A stretch of DNA of 64,000 nucleotides from Lumnitzera littorea (lineage: Eukaryota > Streptophyta > Magnoliopsida > Myrtales > Combretaceae), in assembly GCA_024138015.1 (NCBI GenBank), contig JAMXBB010000010.1, positions 9,678,386 to 9,742,385 on the forward strand, in the 5' to 3' direction. A program made the position numbers and the translations under genes. Shown in pieces: positions 1 to 12,400 of this stretch (position 1 is its first letter; each line of letters opens with the position of its first letter). The notes beneath the pieces were generated by a model. It was given only the letters and a program-made list of their open reading frames with translations, was not told the DNA's origin and did not search any database.

Positions 1-312
1 TAGATTCATGTATACTTTCAATTCATAGCATTGAGATTGCATCTGCAACAACTTACCAAAATTGCTCTGGTAAGTCCGATGAGTTCACATTTACTACCCA
101 TTCAACTAATTTCCATTACAACTAGTTGATTTTCTATTTCTACTTACTACATTACGTTGATCTCCTTAGTTTGCCTTTTGACTCAACCCTTTAATTTTGT
201 CTCTCTTCAACCATGCTTCTTCCCATTCACATGAATCCTCACAATTGCATTTGCCTATAACCATTCAAACATATTAGATAATTAACTTTTCTTGTTGTGT
301 TCTTAGGATACC

Positions 313-1914
313 ATGGGAAGCCAACGGAATGGAAAAGCCCTAATAATGTCCCGAGATCTAGATAGTGATGCTAAAGAAAGTCTCATTCTTGAGTTTGACT
401 CAAGTGGTTTGAGCGAAATAGAGATAATGATGGTTGGTAAGGTGATTGTGAATAAATCTTTGAATAAGGGGGTAATTATGAACATTTTGAGGAAGGCTTG
501 GGAAGGTTTTAGGGAAGTGACTTTTAATCCAATTGGTATTAATAAATTTTTTATCATATTTGAATGTTTGGAGATGATGAGGACCATTACTCGAGAAAGT
601 CCTTAGTGTGTGTTAGGACATGTACTTGCTCTGAATATCTGTAAAGAAGATTGTAATATAAAGGAAGTAGATCTAGACCATATTGCATTTTGGGTCCAGA
701 TTCATGGATTGAAGCTAGATCATATGTCGAAAAAATAATGCAATGATAGTGGGGTCAACATTAGGCAAAGTAGTGGAGTGTGACCTTGCTAATAGAGCTA
801 AGGGTCTAAGAACTTTTCTCAAGATCAAGGTTTTAATTGACAGTTGAAAACCCTTATTAAAAGAAAAGAGGGTTAGTTAGAAAGTTGGTGAGCAATACAA
901 AATCTTTTTTAAGTATGAAAAATTGTCAAATTTTTACTATGTATGCGGAAGGCTTGGTTATTTGGGGATGAATTGTTCAACGAAGGAAGGGGCTAGTTCC
1001 CATTTTAGTCTTGAGATGAGAGCTCAACCATTCAAAGATGGGTTTTGGTTAGGTATTTTATCCTTGAGATCACTAGGAGAGTAGAAGAAAAATCAAGATA
1101 CTGATGTGAAGGAAAGGTTACATGTAGTAGAAGATGCTATAAAAGGAAGTGGATCATATCATATTCCCTCCTTAACAACATTATCTTCAACTAGCTAAGC
1201 TATTTGTCCTTCACATCAATGTCAAATCCTACCAACCTACAACCAAATGCTGTCTAAACAACTTTACCCAATAAAGAACCTAAACTAAAAAAACACACAC
1301 CATCGCCTAAACATGTAGGCCATTTAGCCATTTTTCACCATAAGACTTTCTCCCACAACCCATATACTATTGTACCTTTCAAACGTGGTATTATTTCATG
1401 AGATCCTAATCTCACTTTACATATGCCATTGGAGCAACATTTAATTCCTTTTAGTTCTCCTCAAAACACACTTAATAAACAAAGTAATGCTATTAGGAAA
1501 CCAAAACTTTCCAAAAGTTCACTAAATTACACAGTAAAACTTCCATCTGATGATGAGAAAGAGATATATGATATCAAGAATCCAAAATCAAAAGGAAATA
1601 TCAGTTCTACAATAATGCCCTCACTTATGATGTGTGCTTTTCAAGGAATGAAGCTCAAGAGAAGAAGAGAAGAAGAGGAGGCATTGTCATGTGAGAAACT
1701 GTGCTTTGAAGATATGTCGGTAAAGCTAGAGGTTAGTGGAAAGTTTAATGTTTGTATAGGGAGTACTAAAAAATCTTATCAAAAAAGAGGAAGAAGAGGT
1801 AGGAAACCTAAGAAGATGGTTTTAATAAAGAATGAAGCAAAAAATGAGGAATCTCTTAATGAGTTAATGATAACTAAGGGTGATATTGCTGATTTTATTG
1901 GCGATGGTGGCTAG
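313..1914 (+). pseudogene. LINE ORF1 remnant (DUF4283 plus decayed zinc knuckle)
   Basis: The first open piece (313-606, 97 codons) starts at ATG. Its pattern, with MVGKVIVNKSLNKGVIMNIL followed by a Trp/Gly/EVTF stretch, is typical of the DUF4283 domain of plant LINE ORF1 proteins. After a stop at 606 the similarity continues, with an FWVQIHGL stretch near 690 that matches the second half of that domain. Near 920-975 a zinc-knuckle-like segment (VCGRLGYLGMNC) has lost its first Cys and its His to Tyr. The last open piece (1423-1914) is basic and low in complexity, with KKSYQKRGRRGRKPKK, and probably represents the ORF1 tail. Known family role: RNA binding in the retrotransposition particle. 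This copy cannot encode a working protein. Confidence 0.7.
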
Positions 1915-4061
1915 CCCTTAACAGCTACAAGGTTGCCATGAGAATATTTAGCTGGAATTGTTAAGGACTTAGTCCATCCTTGACGATTCAAAATTTGAGC
2001 AGACTTGTGAATAAACATAAGCTAGATATTGTGTTCTTAATGGAAACAAAAAATAAAAGTGCTTTTGTCGATAAGGTGAGAAGGAGATTGCATTTTGATG
2101 ATGCCTTCATGGTGGATCCATTTGGTAAAGCAACAAGTTTGGCCCTATGATGGTTAGGTAATGTACAAATTGAGATTTTGGAGGCACATAAACATGCCAT
2201 CACTACTAAAATTAGTGGTCTATCAACTGAAGATTGCTTTATCAATTGGGTATATTCACCATCGAAGTACAATCTTAAAAAAGAATTATGGAAAGAGTTA
2301 GTCCAATGGGCTAAGGTGATTAAGGGGCCTTGGACGTGTGTAGGGGATTTTAATGGGATACTCTATGATCACGAGAAATGTAGTAGAAGAGAAAGGAGTT
2401 GAAGACAAATAGAGGGGTTTCGAGATATGGTTTCCCAAGTTGGAATTGTAGATGTCAGATTTGTAGGGCAACAATTCATGTGGATAAATAAAAGATATGA
2501 TGGAGTGTTGATAAAAGAAAGAATAGACCATACTTTGGCTTCTAATTGATGGTTAAATAATTTGCCTCACACAAAAGTGCATCACTCTCCAACTGTGGGA
2601 TCGGATCATGCATGCTTATCATATCATTAGACTCCTAAAGTACTAAAAGAACTAAGTCTTTCAAATTTGAAAATTTTTGGCATGCCATTGATGGTTGTAA
2701 AGAAGTTATTAGTAGGGGCTAGGAATGGCAGGTGGATTCTCATTATCTACAAGCTGTGGTAACGAAATTACAGACTTGTGAGGAGTTGTTAACAAGTTAG
2801 AGTAAAGAAAAAGTGCCTAATAATAAAAGAATCAATGATCAGCTAATGAAAAAGCTGGAGGAACAACAGAATATCATGCATTGTGATAGAGATGAAGAAG
2901 ATTTGATTTTGAAAGAGATTGAAGAAGTATGGTTTAGAGAGGAAGAATACTGGCACTAAAGAGCAAGAGTGAATTGGCTTAATTGTAGAGATCATAATTC
3001 TACTTTTTTTCCTTAAGTTGCTAAATATAGAAGAAGGAAAAATTCTATCACTGCTTTGAAGAATGATTAAGGGTGCTAGATAGAGGATAGTGAGGAAATA
3101 GCAATCGCTTTCATGCAATTTTACACAAATCTATACAAGAGTGAGCAGAATAGAGCTATGAATGAAGTTCTAGAGTGGATCCAGCCTGAGTTTTCAATTA
3201 GAGATAATTTGATCTTAGATGTGGATGTAATTGAGCTAGAAGTGAAAGAAGCAGTGTTTATAATGGGAGCTTTAAAGGCACCCAATCCTTATGCCTTTCC
3301 AAGTATCTTCCATCAACATTATTGGAGATTCTACTATGAGGGTAGTCTAACGATTCTTCCTATAAGGTACTTTTCCTATCTCCCTTAACTCTATTAATCT
3401 TATTCTTATTCCAAAAGTCTTTCACCTGGAGTCTGTTAGCTAACTTAGACCCATTGGTTTGTGTAACTTTTCTATAAAATCATCTTAAAAATTTTAGTTA
3501 ATAAGCTTAAATTTTTTTTATGTATACTCGTTTCAGAAAATCAAAGCACTTTTATTTCAAGAAAGTTGATTCAAGATACTATCTTAGTTGCTCATGAGCT
3601 TTTTCACCATTTGAGAAATAAGAAAACAAGAAAGTCTTTTAGTTGTGCTTTGAAATTAAACATGAATAAGGCATACGATCGTGTTGAGTGGGATTTTTTG
3701 GAGAATATCTTGTTGAGAATGGGGATGAGTATTAAATGTGTGGGCTGGATTATGTTCTGAGTGCAATATGTTCATTACAATGTGTTAGTTAATGGTCAAG
3801 GGGTAGGCAAGGTGAGTCCTTTTAAGGGTTTAAGGCAAAGAGACCTACTGTCTCCTTACTTATTCATCATAATCACTAATGTTCTATCTAAGAGGTTGAT
3901 TAGGGGAGTAGAAGGGGGTGTGCTCAAGGGGATTAAGCTTAAACCTACGTATCCTACGATTACTTGCTTGCTACTAGCCAATGACTTCTTGTTTTTTATG
4001 GATATTTCTGAACACAATGTCGTTATTTTTAGAGAATTATTTGACATGTATTGTGCTACTT

Positions 4062-4066
4062 CTAGT
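4062..4066. repeat. Left target-site duplication of the solo LTR
   Basis: CTAGT immediately left of the LTR pairs with CTGGT immediately right of it (5391-5395). The single A/G difference suggests an old insertion. Confidence 0.75.
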
Positions 4067-5390
4067 TGTTAGATATCTCTCATGGTCATGGATTTTGATA
4101 ATAATAAAAAGAAAAGAACACTAATGAATTAACAAGTGTGCAGGCATTTTAATTTTAAAGGATTTTCAAAAAGTTCAATTTCACAAAACTAAGTTGTATT
4201 CAAAAGCTTATTCGAAAGGTCTGACTTGACTGAAAAAGGGAATAGTTTGGAAAATCTTCAGAAAGTATTTCATAAACTTTTATAAAAAGAATTGATACAG
4301 CACTTTAGAAGCTTATTTAGAAACGTTAAAAACAAAAGACTGATATTTTTCACAAGGTTGTTCAGAAAGTAAGTGTGGAAGTATGATGTTGAAAATAGCT
4401 TTAAATCATATTCAAATTATTCAAGGCCTAGCTCTACTAGATTGAGTGTATTAGGAAAATATATTAAATCTCGTTTCATTCAAGACGGAATTAAGATCCA
4501 TAGGGATTTATTTTAAGAGAAAACATATTTGGATAAATCAAGATATTCACAAGAATGGATAAGGATAAGGTTGATTTGGAAGGAGAGTTGTTTTTGAATT
4601 TCAAATTATCAAGATCTTCTCAAAATATCCAAGGATTTATCTTAAATAACTAACGGTTGGATAAAAGATAATGTTCAGATTTTTAACCGTTAGAAAATCT
4701 CAATATGAAAAGATAAAGGATTCAAAACGTCAAGGGACACAACTTTGAAGAAAAAATTTCGTTGTACATAAAAAATCATAATCAAAGTATACTTTCTGAA
4801 AAAGTCACGGAAGGTTCTTTAGATATTTCTTTAGAAAGTTTCACCGAAGCAAACGTTACAACATTCGTTATTTTCTCTCTTGAGCAAAATTAATTGAAAT
4901 TTATACTTTTGCTCTCACTTGTAATTTGTAATTATTATTTATCGTTTGAGTATTGAGATAAGTATATTTATACTCTGTAATTTTGTATTAGCCTATATTG
5001 TTAAGAGACTACATAGGTAGAGTAAAGTGTTGTAAAGTTCATGTATGGCAAATGCTTGTAATTTTTGTGAGTTGATTTAGTAGATCAAGTGAAACAGCAC
5101 TGGTGAAGTAAATCGGGTCTTCAATAGTGGAGTTGGAAAAGAGCAATAGGTAGAAGGCAGAAGGCAGAAGGCCAAAGCTCTATAAAATCTCTACATGATA
5201 TTCTCCCTCCCTACTCTTTTAATTTGTGTTATTTAACTGTTGTTTAACTGTGTGTTGAAATACCACTGTTCACCAAATCAAAACATTAAAAGGAGTAATC
5301 TTATTTTTATATCGAAAGGTTTTAAAGAGTTTAAATATATCAATTCATACCCCTCTCCCCCCTTTCTTGATATCTTATACTGAACCAACA
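4067..5390 (+). mobile_element. Solo LTR (Copia-type) nested in the LINE
   Basis: This 1324-bp block interrupts the LINE reverse transcriptase between two codons that otherwise join naturally. It begins TGTTAG and ends CCAACA, the TG...CA ends of an LTR with a short inverted repeat. The pyrimidine-rich 3' end before TATACTGAACCAACA is typical of many plant Copia LTRs. It is flanked by CTAGT (4062-4066) and CTGGT (5391-5395), a 5-bp target-site duplication with one mismatch. No primer-binding site, internal domain or second LTR follows, so it is a solo LTR left by recombination between the two LTRs. It carries no ORF. Confidence 0.85.
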
Positions 5391-5395
5391 CTGGT
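5391..5395. repeat. Right target-site duplication of the solo LTR
   Basis: CTGGT follows the terminal CA of the LTR and matches CTAGT at 4062-4066 in four of five bases. The LINE reading resumes directly after it. Confidence 0.75.
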
Positions 5396-6970
5396 TAAGG
5401 GATTAACTATAATAAGTCTTACTTGTTTTTTAGTTCTAACACACCTCTAAATGACAGAAACAAAGTAATTGAGTAGCTAAGAGTCAAAGAAGCTATGAAT
5501 CTAGGCAAGTACTTAGGTTTACCTACAATTTTAGGAAGATCTAAGATCGAGGCTTTAAAATTTGTAAGAGACAAAGTTGAAGGCAAATTAATGGATAGAA
5601 GAAGAGACTCTTGAGTGAAGTAGGGAGGGAGACTTTGATAAAAGTAGTTGCTTTTGCTATCCCTACGTATTTAATGGCATGCTTTAAATTCACTAGATGA
5701 GTTGGCAACAACTTACTATGCCTAAAGACTTTAGTGGCTTGGGGTTAAAGGACTTGCAAACATTTAATTTAGCATTACTCACAAAATTAGTAGCAAGAGT
5801 TTAGAAGAACCTAAATGCGCTCTAGGTTAAAGTCCTCAAAGGGGCTCTACTTCCCTAATGTTGATTCTGATATGCTAAGAAGGGTGGTCGAGTATACTAA
5901 AAGGAAGAAACATTGTTTTTGATGGTAGGATGTGGAAAGTAAGGGATGGGAAGTCTATTGAGATATGGAATGACTAATGGACACTGGAAATTGATGACTT
6001 TAAGTCAAAGCATAGGGAAGGAACTCAAGATGCACATCAAAAGGTAGATATGCTAATAGAGAATGATGTACAAAGAGGCCTTTGCCTTTGTTACTTCCTT
6101 CCAAAAAGACATGAAGATTTCTTTGGAACCTATAAGTATAACCTAAAGTTAGACACTTTTTATAGAGGGCTTTCATAAATACTCTACTTGTGATAGAGGA
6201 ATTATTTAAGAGAAGAAGCACACCAAATCCACTTTGTCCATTCTGTGGGGATATGGAAATGGTTTAGCATGCCCTTGTCTTGTATTCTTGGACTAAAGCT
6301 ATATGGTTTGGAGCTGTAGGAGTTAAGTTCTCCAAGGATGAGATAAACAGTCTTTGGTGTTGGTTGAAAAAACAAGTGAATGTTGCAACCAAATCTAGTT
6401 TCTCTATTTGTCAAATGGGTTGTTATATGGTGTAGGTGGTTTATGGTATTTGGAAGGACAGATGTGCTGCAATATATAACAGTAAGGAAAGAGATCCGGT
6501 TGGTGTGATAAGAAAAATCAATAGATACAGAGAGGAATGGGATAGATTGAGACAGAAAGATGGTAGAAGAGCACTAACCCACTCTTAATCACAATTTATG
6601 GTTTAGAAAGCTCTAAATTTAGGGTTGATTAAAATAAATGTTGATGGTGCTTTTTTGCATAAGGATTCAACTAATGTCGTGTCTAGTGTTGTATAAGATG
6701 CATGTGAGAATGTTATAGATGGTTTTTCAAAATGGGCTAAGGCTTTTAATACGGAACAAGTTAAGGCCTTAGCAATTATGGAAGCCATTGGGCTAATTAG
6801 AAGAAAAGGTTAGGTCAATGTGATTATAGAGTCAGATGCAGACAATGTAGTTAATGGAATTAACAATAGCCTAAAAATAATAAATTAGACTTTTGAGGAT
6901 ATTATTCGCAACATCAGTTTCGAAATGCAGTCGCTTAGAAATGTTAAAGTTGTGTCCATTTTTGAATGTA

Positions 6971-8600
6971 CTAACTATATAACAGTTTCAGGAACCATTA
7001 ATTAAATTAAAATGCGACAAACATACAAAATTAAATTAACATAATTATTTTATTATCGTATGTATGACATGTGATATATATATAAAGAGGTAAAATTGCA
7101 TGTTGCATTGTATTTATGTAATTATTTTTATGTAATTATATATGTTAATGTTGATATTCAATTTTGGCTTAACATAAGGCCTAACTTTGATAGAGATCTT
7201 TAAAGGTTCAGTAACACTTAAAGGATTATGCTCCTTACCTTCTACTAGTATTCCGACCTGCTTAGACGACTATAATCTTTAGACCCCTTGGGAATCCAAC
7301 CTCTAAGCGTATGATCTCGAGGACTTGGACAATTACCCTAGTGAGTACCTTCCTTGATGCTTACCCTGCATCTAAGGACTTTACCATCCAATTCAAGCAC
7401 AAGGGGTAAAGACACTCACTGTACCTGAGAGCTATTTTCGAGGCTTAGCTTGCCACTCATAATGCATTTGTACCATCTCTCTCTTATCTCCTTGCTCCCT
7501 TTTGTCTCTAGTGCCAACATCCCGCTCTAGCTCATTAATTGCATCTTAACATCCATTATATGGTCGCTACATCTGACATACTTTGAAGATGTCAAGTCCT
7601 CAAATTATAGACATGATTGCTAGCGTGGTCATGATCGACCAACTTCCAAAATCACCTTGTCACCTCCGCATTGCATATTTCTTGCCCACTACCAACTACG
7701 GACGAGTTTTGAGTCAACATGTGTCTAAGTAGCTGTACTTCTTTACAATATAAACTAGGATACTTATTCAACTTTCTGTTCTTTTTTTTCTTTTTTTTTT
7801 TTCTCTTTATGCTTTCGAAATATTTAATAGAAATGCTCGACTAGCCATATATAATATAGCGTACATATCCACCATGCTTGGTACACCCTCAAGTGTGTCC
7901 AACGTGAGAGATTGAATATTTACTGTCCCAAACTAGCATATCTCCAACAATCACATTTAAGCATCTATAAAAAACAAAAAAAAAAAAAAAAGGTAGTATA
8001 TAATTATGAAAGCGTATTCCAAAATACAGATATCTGCTGACTGGTAGAGATAATCTCGAGATAGATAATTCCCGATAGCAAATACCTATCCATCCAGCAC
8101 GAATGCCCAATTTTCCTTTTGAATTGGTTCTCACGACCATGACATGGAATAAAATCTTACATATTAAACAATGTTGAATTACAACTTAAATGAAATAAAA
8201 TAAAAATGTCGTGTGAACAATTTAGAACGTGTAATGACCCAGCTAGCATGGGCACCGTTCTCCCACAATAATGAAATAGGTTGAATTCCTCCTTCATCAT
8301 CCTTTATGATATATAATTGACCTAATAAAGAGAATAACTAATAATAAAACATATAATCAACACCCAAATCGACATCATTATATTCATGTGTACATTCTCT
8401 GTCAACCGTTGTAAAGAAGCAGCTAACAGTACAAAAGTCACCAATTTAGCAATAAACAACCTAAACTTGACTATTGAACAAATGGAAACCATAAAGTACA
8501 TACAGAAACTATCCTGGACAACAATGGATTTCCTCTTGGCATATGGATGCTTCATGGAACCGTGATGCTGATCATAAAATTATGCTAGGAGTTCCTTAAA
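6971..8600. other. Intergenic, no gene recognised
   Basis: No conserved protein or RNA gene could be recognised on either strand. From about 7160 to 7740 the base composition is less AT-rich than its surroundings, as if it derived from an old mobile element, but all frames are broken and I cannot assign it. Homopolymer tracts occur at 7782-7802 (T-rich) and 7975-7992 (A). Confidence 0.5.
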
Positions 8601-8618
8601 ATAATTAAATAAAAAAAA

Positions 8619-8869
8619 GGGGGGTTGGGGGGGGGTGGGGGTGGGGGTGGGGGAAGCGAGAAGCCATTTGAATTAATCGCAGAACCAGCATTTACAGCAA
8701 CTCAAATAGTCCTTACGCTACTGTTAGCCATANAGAAAAATGGAAAAAGAGAGGGGTGGGGGGAGGGGGGGGTGGGGGTGGGGGTGGGGGAAGCGAGAAG
8801 CCATTTGAATTAATCGCAGAACCAGCATTTACAGCAACTCAAATAGTCCTTACGCTACTGTTAGCCATA
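8619..8869. repeat. Two G-rich tandem copies separated by one ambiguous base
   Basis: A run of GGGGGT units followed by about 79 bp that starts AAGCGAGAAGCC occurs twice, the unique part beginning at 8654 and again at 8791, a 137-bp offset. The two copies look identical where they overlap. The only non-ACGT base of the window (N at 8733) lies between them, followed by a short G/A-rich spacer. The runs GGGGGTGGGGGTGGGGG can form a G-quadruplex on the plus strand. An exact repeat next to an N and a hard-to-sequence G tract fits a gap-closing artefact as well as a real duplication. Confidence 0.85.
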
Positions 8870-8944
8870 GAATGAAGGATATCACTACAAGGTAACAATG
8901 ACAATCTTTTGTAAATTTACCTTATTATCTATCTCTATAGAGCA

Positions 8945-9048
8945 TCAAACAAAATTTTCATCCACCAGTTTCTCAAGAATTTCTCTTCTTTTCAAGCTTA
9001 AAGCTTGAGCTATCAATTTGCCAGCTGCCGCAATCGGACCCCAAAGAA
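8945..9048 (-). other. Exon-like open segment, unassigned
   Basis: Read on the minus strand, a pyrimidine-rich acceptor (ending CTTTTCTTCAG) is followed at 9048 by a frame open for about 33 codons, including GPIAAAGKLIAQALSLKRRE, ending in TGA at 8947-8945. The composition (Ala-rich, then a charged amphipathic helix) looks protein-like. No upstream exon could be joined to it and it lies within about 450 bp downstream of the ABCI6 stop on the same strand, so it may simply be 3' flank or an alternative last exon. I do not recognise a family. Confidence 0.3.
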
Positions 9049-9406
9049 CTGAAGAAAAGACTTAGATAGAATGAAATATATACTGTCTCTGGAATTGTGC
9101 AGCAAATCTTTCTCGGACATGGATTTCTCCCACAGTAAAACGGTGGCCTATACAATTTTATCACCAAAGCAAAATTATAGCATCAAAATTTATGGAACAA
9201 ACTGAGGGTTCTAAGACTTACATGTATTATATGTTTGGGGTGAGAATTTGTTTTCAATACATGGTAAATAGTTTTGTTGCAGTGGATCACTAGAGCTCCT
9301 GGTCATGTAGTTGTTTATATTTTAGCTGAAGACATCATCCTATGAATGCACAAACAGGATGTAGCCTAAAACAATTCCAATAAAGATTGTTACCTTGTGG
9401 TGCATA

Positions 9407-12400
9407 TTATACATCTGAAATTGCCTTGTAACCCTCCTTTTCAAGAGCTTTCGCTATGGATATGTCACCTGTCTTCACAATTCTTCCATTTTCCTGTAAA
9501 CACAAGATCAAATATATGACAAATCCGAAAGTACAAGTAAAGCTAAAGACAGAAAAAGGCAAAAATGTATAGAAATGACCATGAGCAAATGCATCTACGA
9601 ATACTTTCAGATGCTTCCATTCCCTTGTAAACAGAAATTAAAAAGAACCAAACAACTTTAGTACCCTCTGTCGCAGGTGGTAAACCTCACTTCAATTATT
9701 TAATTTTCTAACTATAGAAATCACAGATTCTATCTTCAACAAGTGTCTTCCCTAATAACTAGTAATTGGTTTCTTGGGGAAACTTCTTTCCTGGTAAATC
9801 CCATCACAAAATTCCTCTTAATTGAATAAAAGTGAAAGAGACATTCCCTACTTCAAGCTGTCAAATAATCAAGGAAATTTCAATTGCTTTTCTTTATCAT
9901 ACAGAAAAGATAAGGAATCTTAAAGATAAAATACCATCTTTCTAAAAGCACACATGGATATCTGATAATCTTATTAGAATTCTACACTGATCAAAATGGA
10001 TATTTCATGCAAGGGTCTGCAGCCACATTAAAACATTCCTATTGCTAGAAGGAGATATGACAACAGTATCTTCTTTGAAGCTGTCAGTCAATAAGAACTA
10101 GCACCCTGAACATTGCTAATTTAGAGAGAGAACCCCATATAATAATAACAGAGATTGCGCGTGACCCACAGTTTTTGACATCAATCTGAACAGTTCCAGG
10201 TTTCTAAGACATTTAAAATTTCAAATTTTGAATTTCCCATTCTTTTGTCAGCATTCTCCCATTTTATCTACACTTATCCCACAAACAACCAAAAAGATGC
10301 ATGGAAAGAAAATAAATTGGTAACTCAGGCACCTACCATAACATGGATAAAATTAGGTTGTATAAACTCCAGGAGCCGTAGATAATGTGTTATCATTAAA
10401 ACAGAATTCGTAGGAGTCAAAAGCCCATTCACTGCTGTTGCCACATCTCGTAGTGCATCAACATCTAACCCAGAATCAATTTCATCTAGCAATGCCAAGT
10501 CTGCTCCAAGAACCTGAAAATTAGAAGTTACTCAAGAAATCACATTGAAGAAACGTAAACAAAAGAGGAGGATGTATCAAATGATGGCTCAGGCTATCAA
10601 GAAGATCATACTTAGAAGCATCACCACACATGAACTGATACGAAGATCTAAATGCAAAGGCATTTACACAAAACTGTTAACATTAACAACACAACTGCCT
10701 TATTTAAAAGTTTATGTATATAGATATGCCATAGGCTATTTAGTACTTAACACTACCACCCACTTCCCTACAACCCCCACACCCCCCCTCCCCTCCAACT
10801 TGTGAGCTAAGACTTTAGCCAAAACCCATTAAGAGACGCCTTGATTTAAATAGAGATGAAATAATCGTGCAGAGATTTGAACCCACAACCTCCCTCTTTG
10901 ATACCATGTTAAGATAATCACCATAACAATTTTACCTATAAACTTAAACTTATAGATATGGCATGGGCTATTATATTTATTACTCACATAAAAGCAACAT
11001 ATAAAGAAACCCCAAATCCCACTTTCATGGATTGGCCAGTAAAGTGGACCAGTTTGAACATTCTATCGGGGGAAAGAAGAGCAGCAAAAGCAAATTTACC
11101 TTCTAGAAAATCTACCTATAGAAATCTTAAAGATATCATTTTACAAACACATTGCCAAAAAGAAGAAACTTGAATGGTTCTTTGAGGTTATCTACTTTTT
11201 TCACCCCAATTATGTCACAAAGGTATAAAGACTAAGTGCAACAAGATGGCTTCCATGGCATGTTGATTGATGAAAGGAAAATTCTTAACTGCTATCTTCC
11301 TATAGTGACATGTTAAAAATATGGATGCAAATAACAAGAGTCCATTGTGTGATCATGTGTAGTATATGTCATGAGAAGTCTTCTTAGGTAAAACTCAGAA
11401 TGGACCAGAAAAGACCTTACCGCCAGTTGTAAAATCTCATTGCGCTTTCGCTCCCCACCGCTAAAACCTTCATTGACATTTCTATTTAGGAAGTCTGCCT
11501 TCATATTCAAAAGGTTCAGTTTTGGGTACACATAAGACCAGAACTGCAAAAAATAGAATACAAATATTCTTACAGCTTTTTTCTATTGCATATCCCAACT
11601 AAAACCCTTTTAAAACTCCACTTGAATCCAAGGAACTAAACAAAATACTCAATATGTTTTGGCACACAAAGTGGAACAAGATAGTATTGCAAATTAAAAT
11701 CTTTGAAAAAGGCTTCAAAATGCACAGGTGGTAGGTTCTCACAGACTCGAGATGGATAGCAAGCAGCAAAACCAGCTGTTTTAAGATTTTTTCCCTCAGT
11801 AATTTACATCTTTAAGATATTTGAATATTGTAATTAACAACCATCACAATCTATTCTGTGCTCTATTACAAGTCTTCTATTACCCATACCCTCATTCATT
11901 AGAGTCAAAATATTCAAGAAACATCACCATCACCAAAAGAATGTAGGGAAAAAATATTCCCTTCTCCAAGAAAAACATGTAATTCTTTATAAGTGGAAAA
12001 ACTTCATACCTCAATTGGACTAAGCTCAGGTTGATTGAGTTTCTTTCTCCGAGCATTATAAGCCATGTTTAGAAAGTCAGCATTGCTGACACCTGGTATT
12101 TCAACTGGTGACTGAAAACTCATAAAAAGCCCTGCAAGTGAACGTTCTTCGGGTTCCATGTCAAGTAAATTCTCTCCTTTAAACACCATACTACCACTAG
12201 TCACCTCATAATCTGGATGCCCAACAAGAACCTGCATTAAATAAGAGCTAACCGAGGATTATATCTCTAGACTTAGATGAATATCCATCATCATCAAAAA
12301 AGACTATCTAATGTCACAGTTTTCCTAGAAAAAATGTTTACACTTATCTATCCAAAATATCAATCAAATAATATACATGTGTTAGCCATTACTCATGTAG

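Larger units (their letters stand above)
300..6970 (+). mobile_element. Degenerate plant LINE (L1-type non-LTR retrotransposon)
   Basis: The stretch reads in order as the parts of a plant L1 LINE: ORF1 with a DUF4283-like region and a decayed zinc knuckle, then ORF2 with an APE-type endonuclease, reverse transcriptase, the zinc-binding region after the RT, and an RNase H domain. All parts lie on the plus strand, but in-frame stops and frameshifts occur throughout, so it is a dead copy. A 1.3-kb solo LTR interrupts the reverse transcriptase at 4067-5390. I could not find a poly(A) tail or target-site duplication, so both ends are approximate. The 300 bases before ORF1 hold nothing else I recognise and may be its 5' leader. 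Confidence 0.85.
1938..6970 (+). pseudogene. LINE ORF2 remnant (endonuclease, reverse transcriptase, RNase H)
   Basis: ORF2 begins near 1938 with MRIFSWNC followed by a stop where the family has a Gly-rich continuation. Endonuclease landmarks follow: LMETKNK near 2040, GDFNG near 2345, KERIDHTLA near 2517 and GSDHA near 2600. Reverse-transcriptase landmarks include MGALKAP near 3265, KLNMNKAYDRVEWDFLE near 3655, GLRQRDLLSPYLF near 3827 and LLLANDF near 3970, where the catalytic Asp pair of the family reads AND. The reading frame resumes after the solo LTR at 5396 with GKYLGLPTILGRSK near 5500. A post-RT region (6180-6600) and an RNase H-like segment starting INVDGAF near 6635, with ESDADN near 6830, complete it. 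Several stops and frameshifts disable it. Confidence 0.85.

Noticed and set aside
10865..10906. Possible tRNA-Met-like gene or SINE (TGGTATCAAAG and GGGTTCAAATCTC)
   Set aside because: No cloverleaf can be formed; the position directly after an LTR-like end fits a primer-binding site better.
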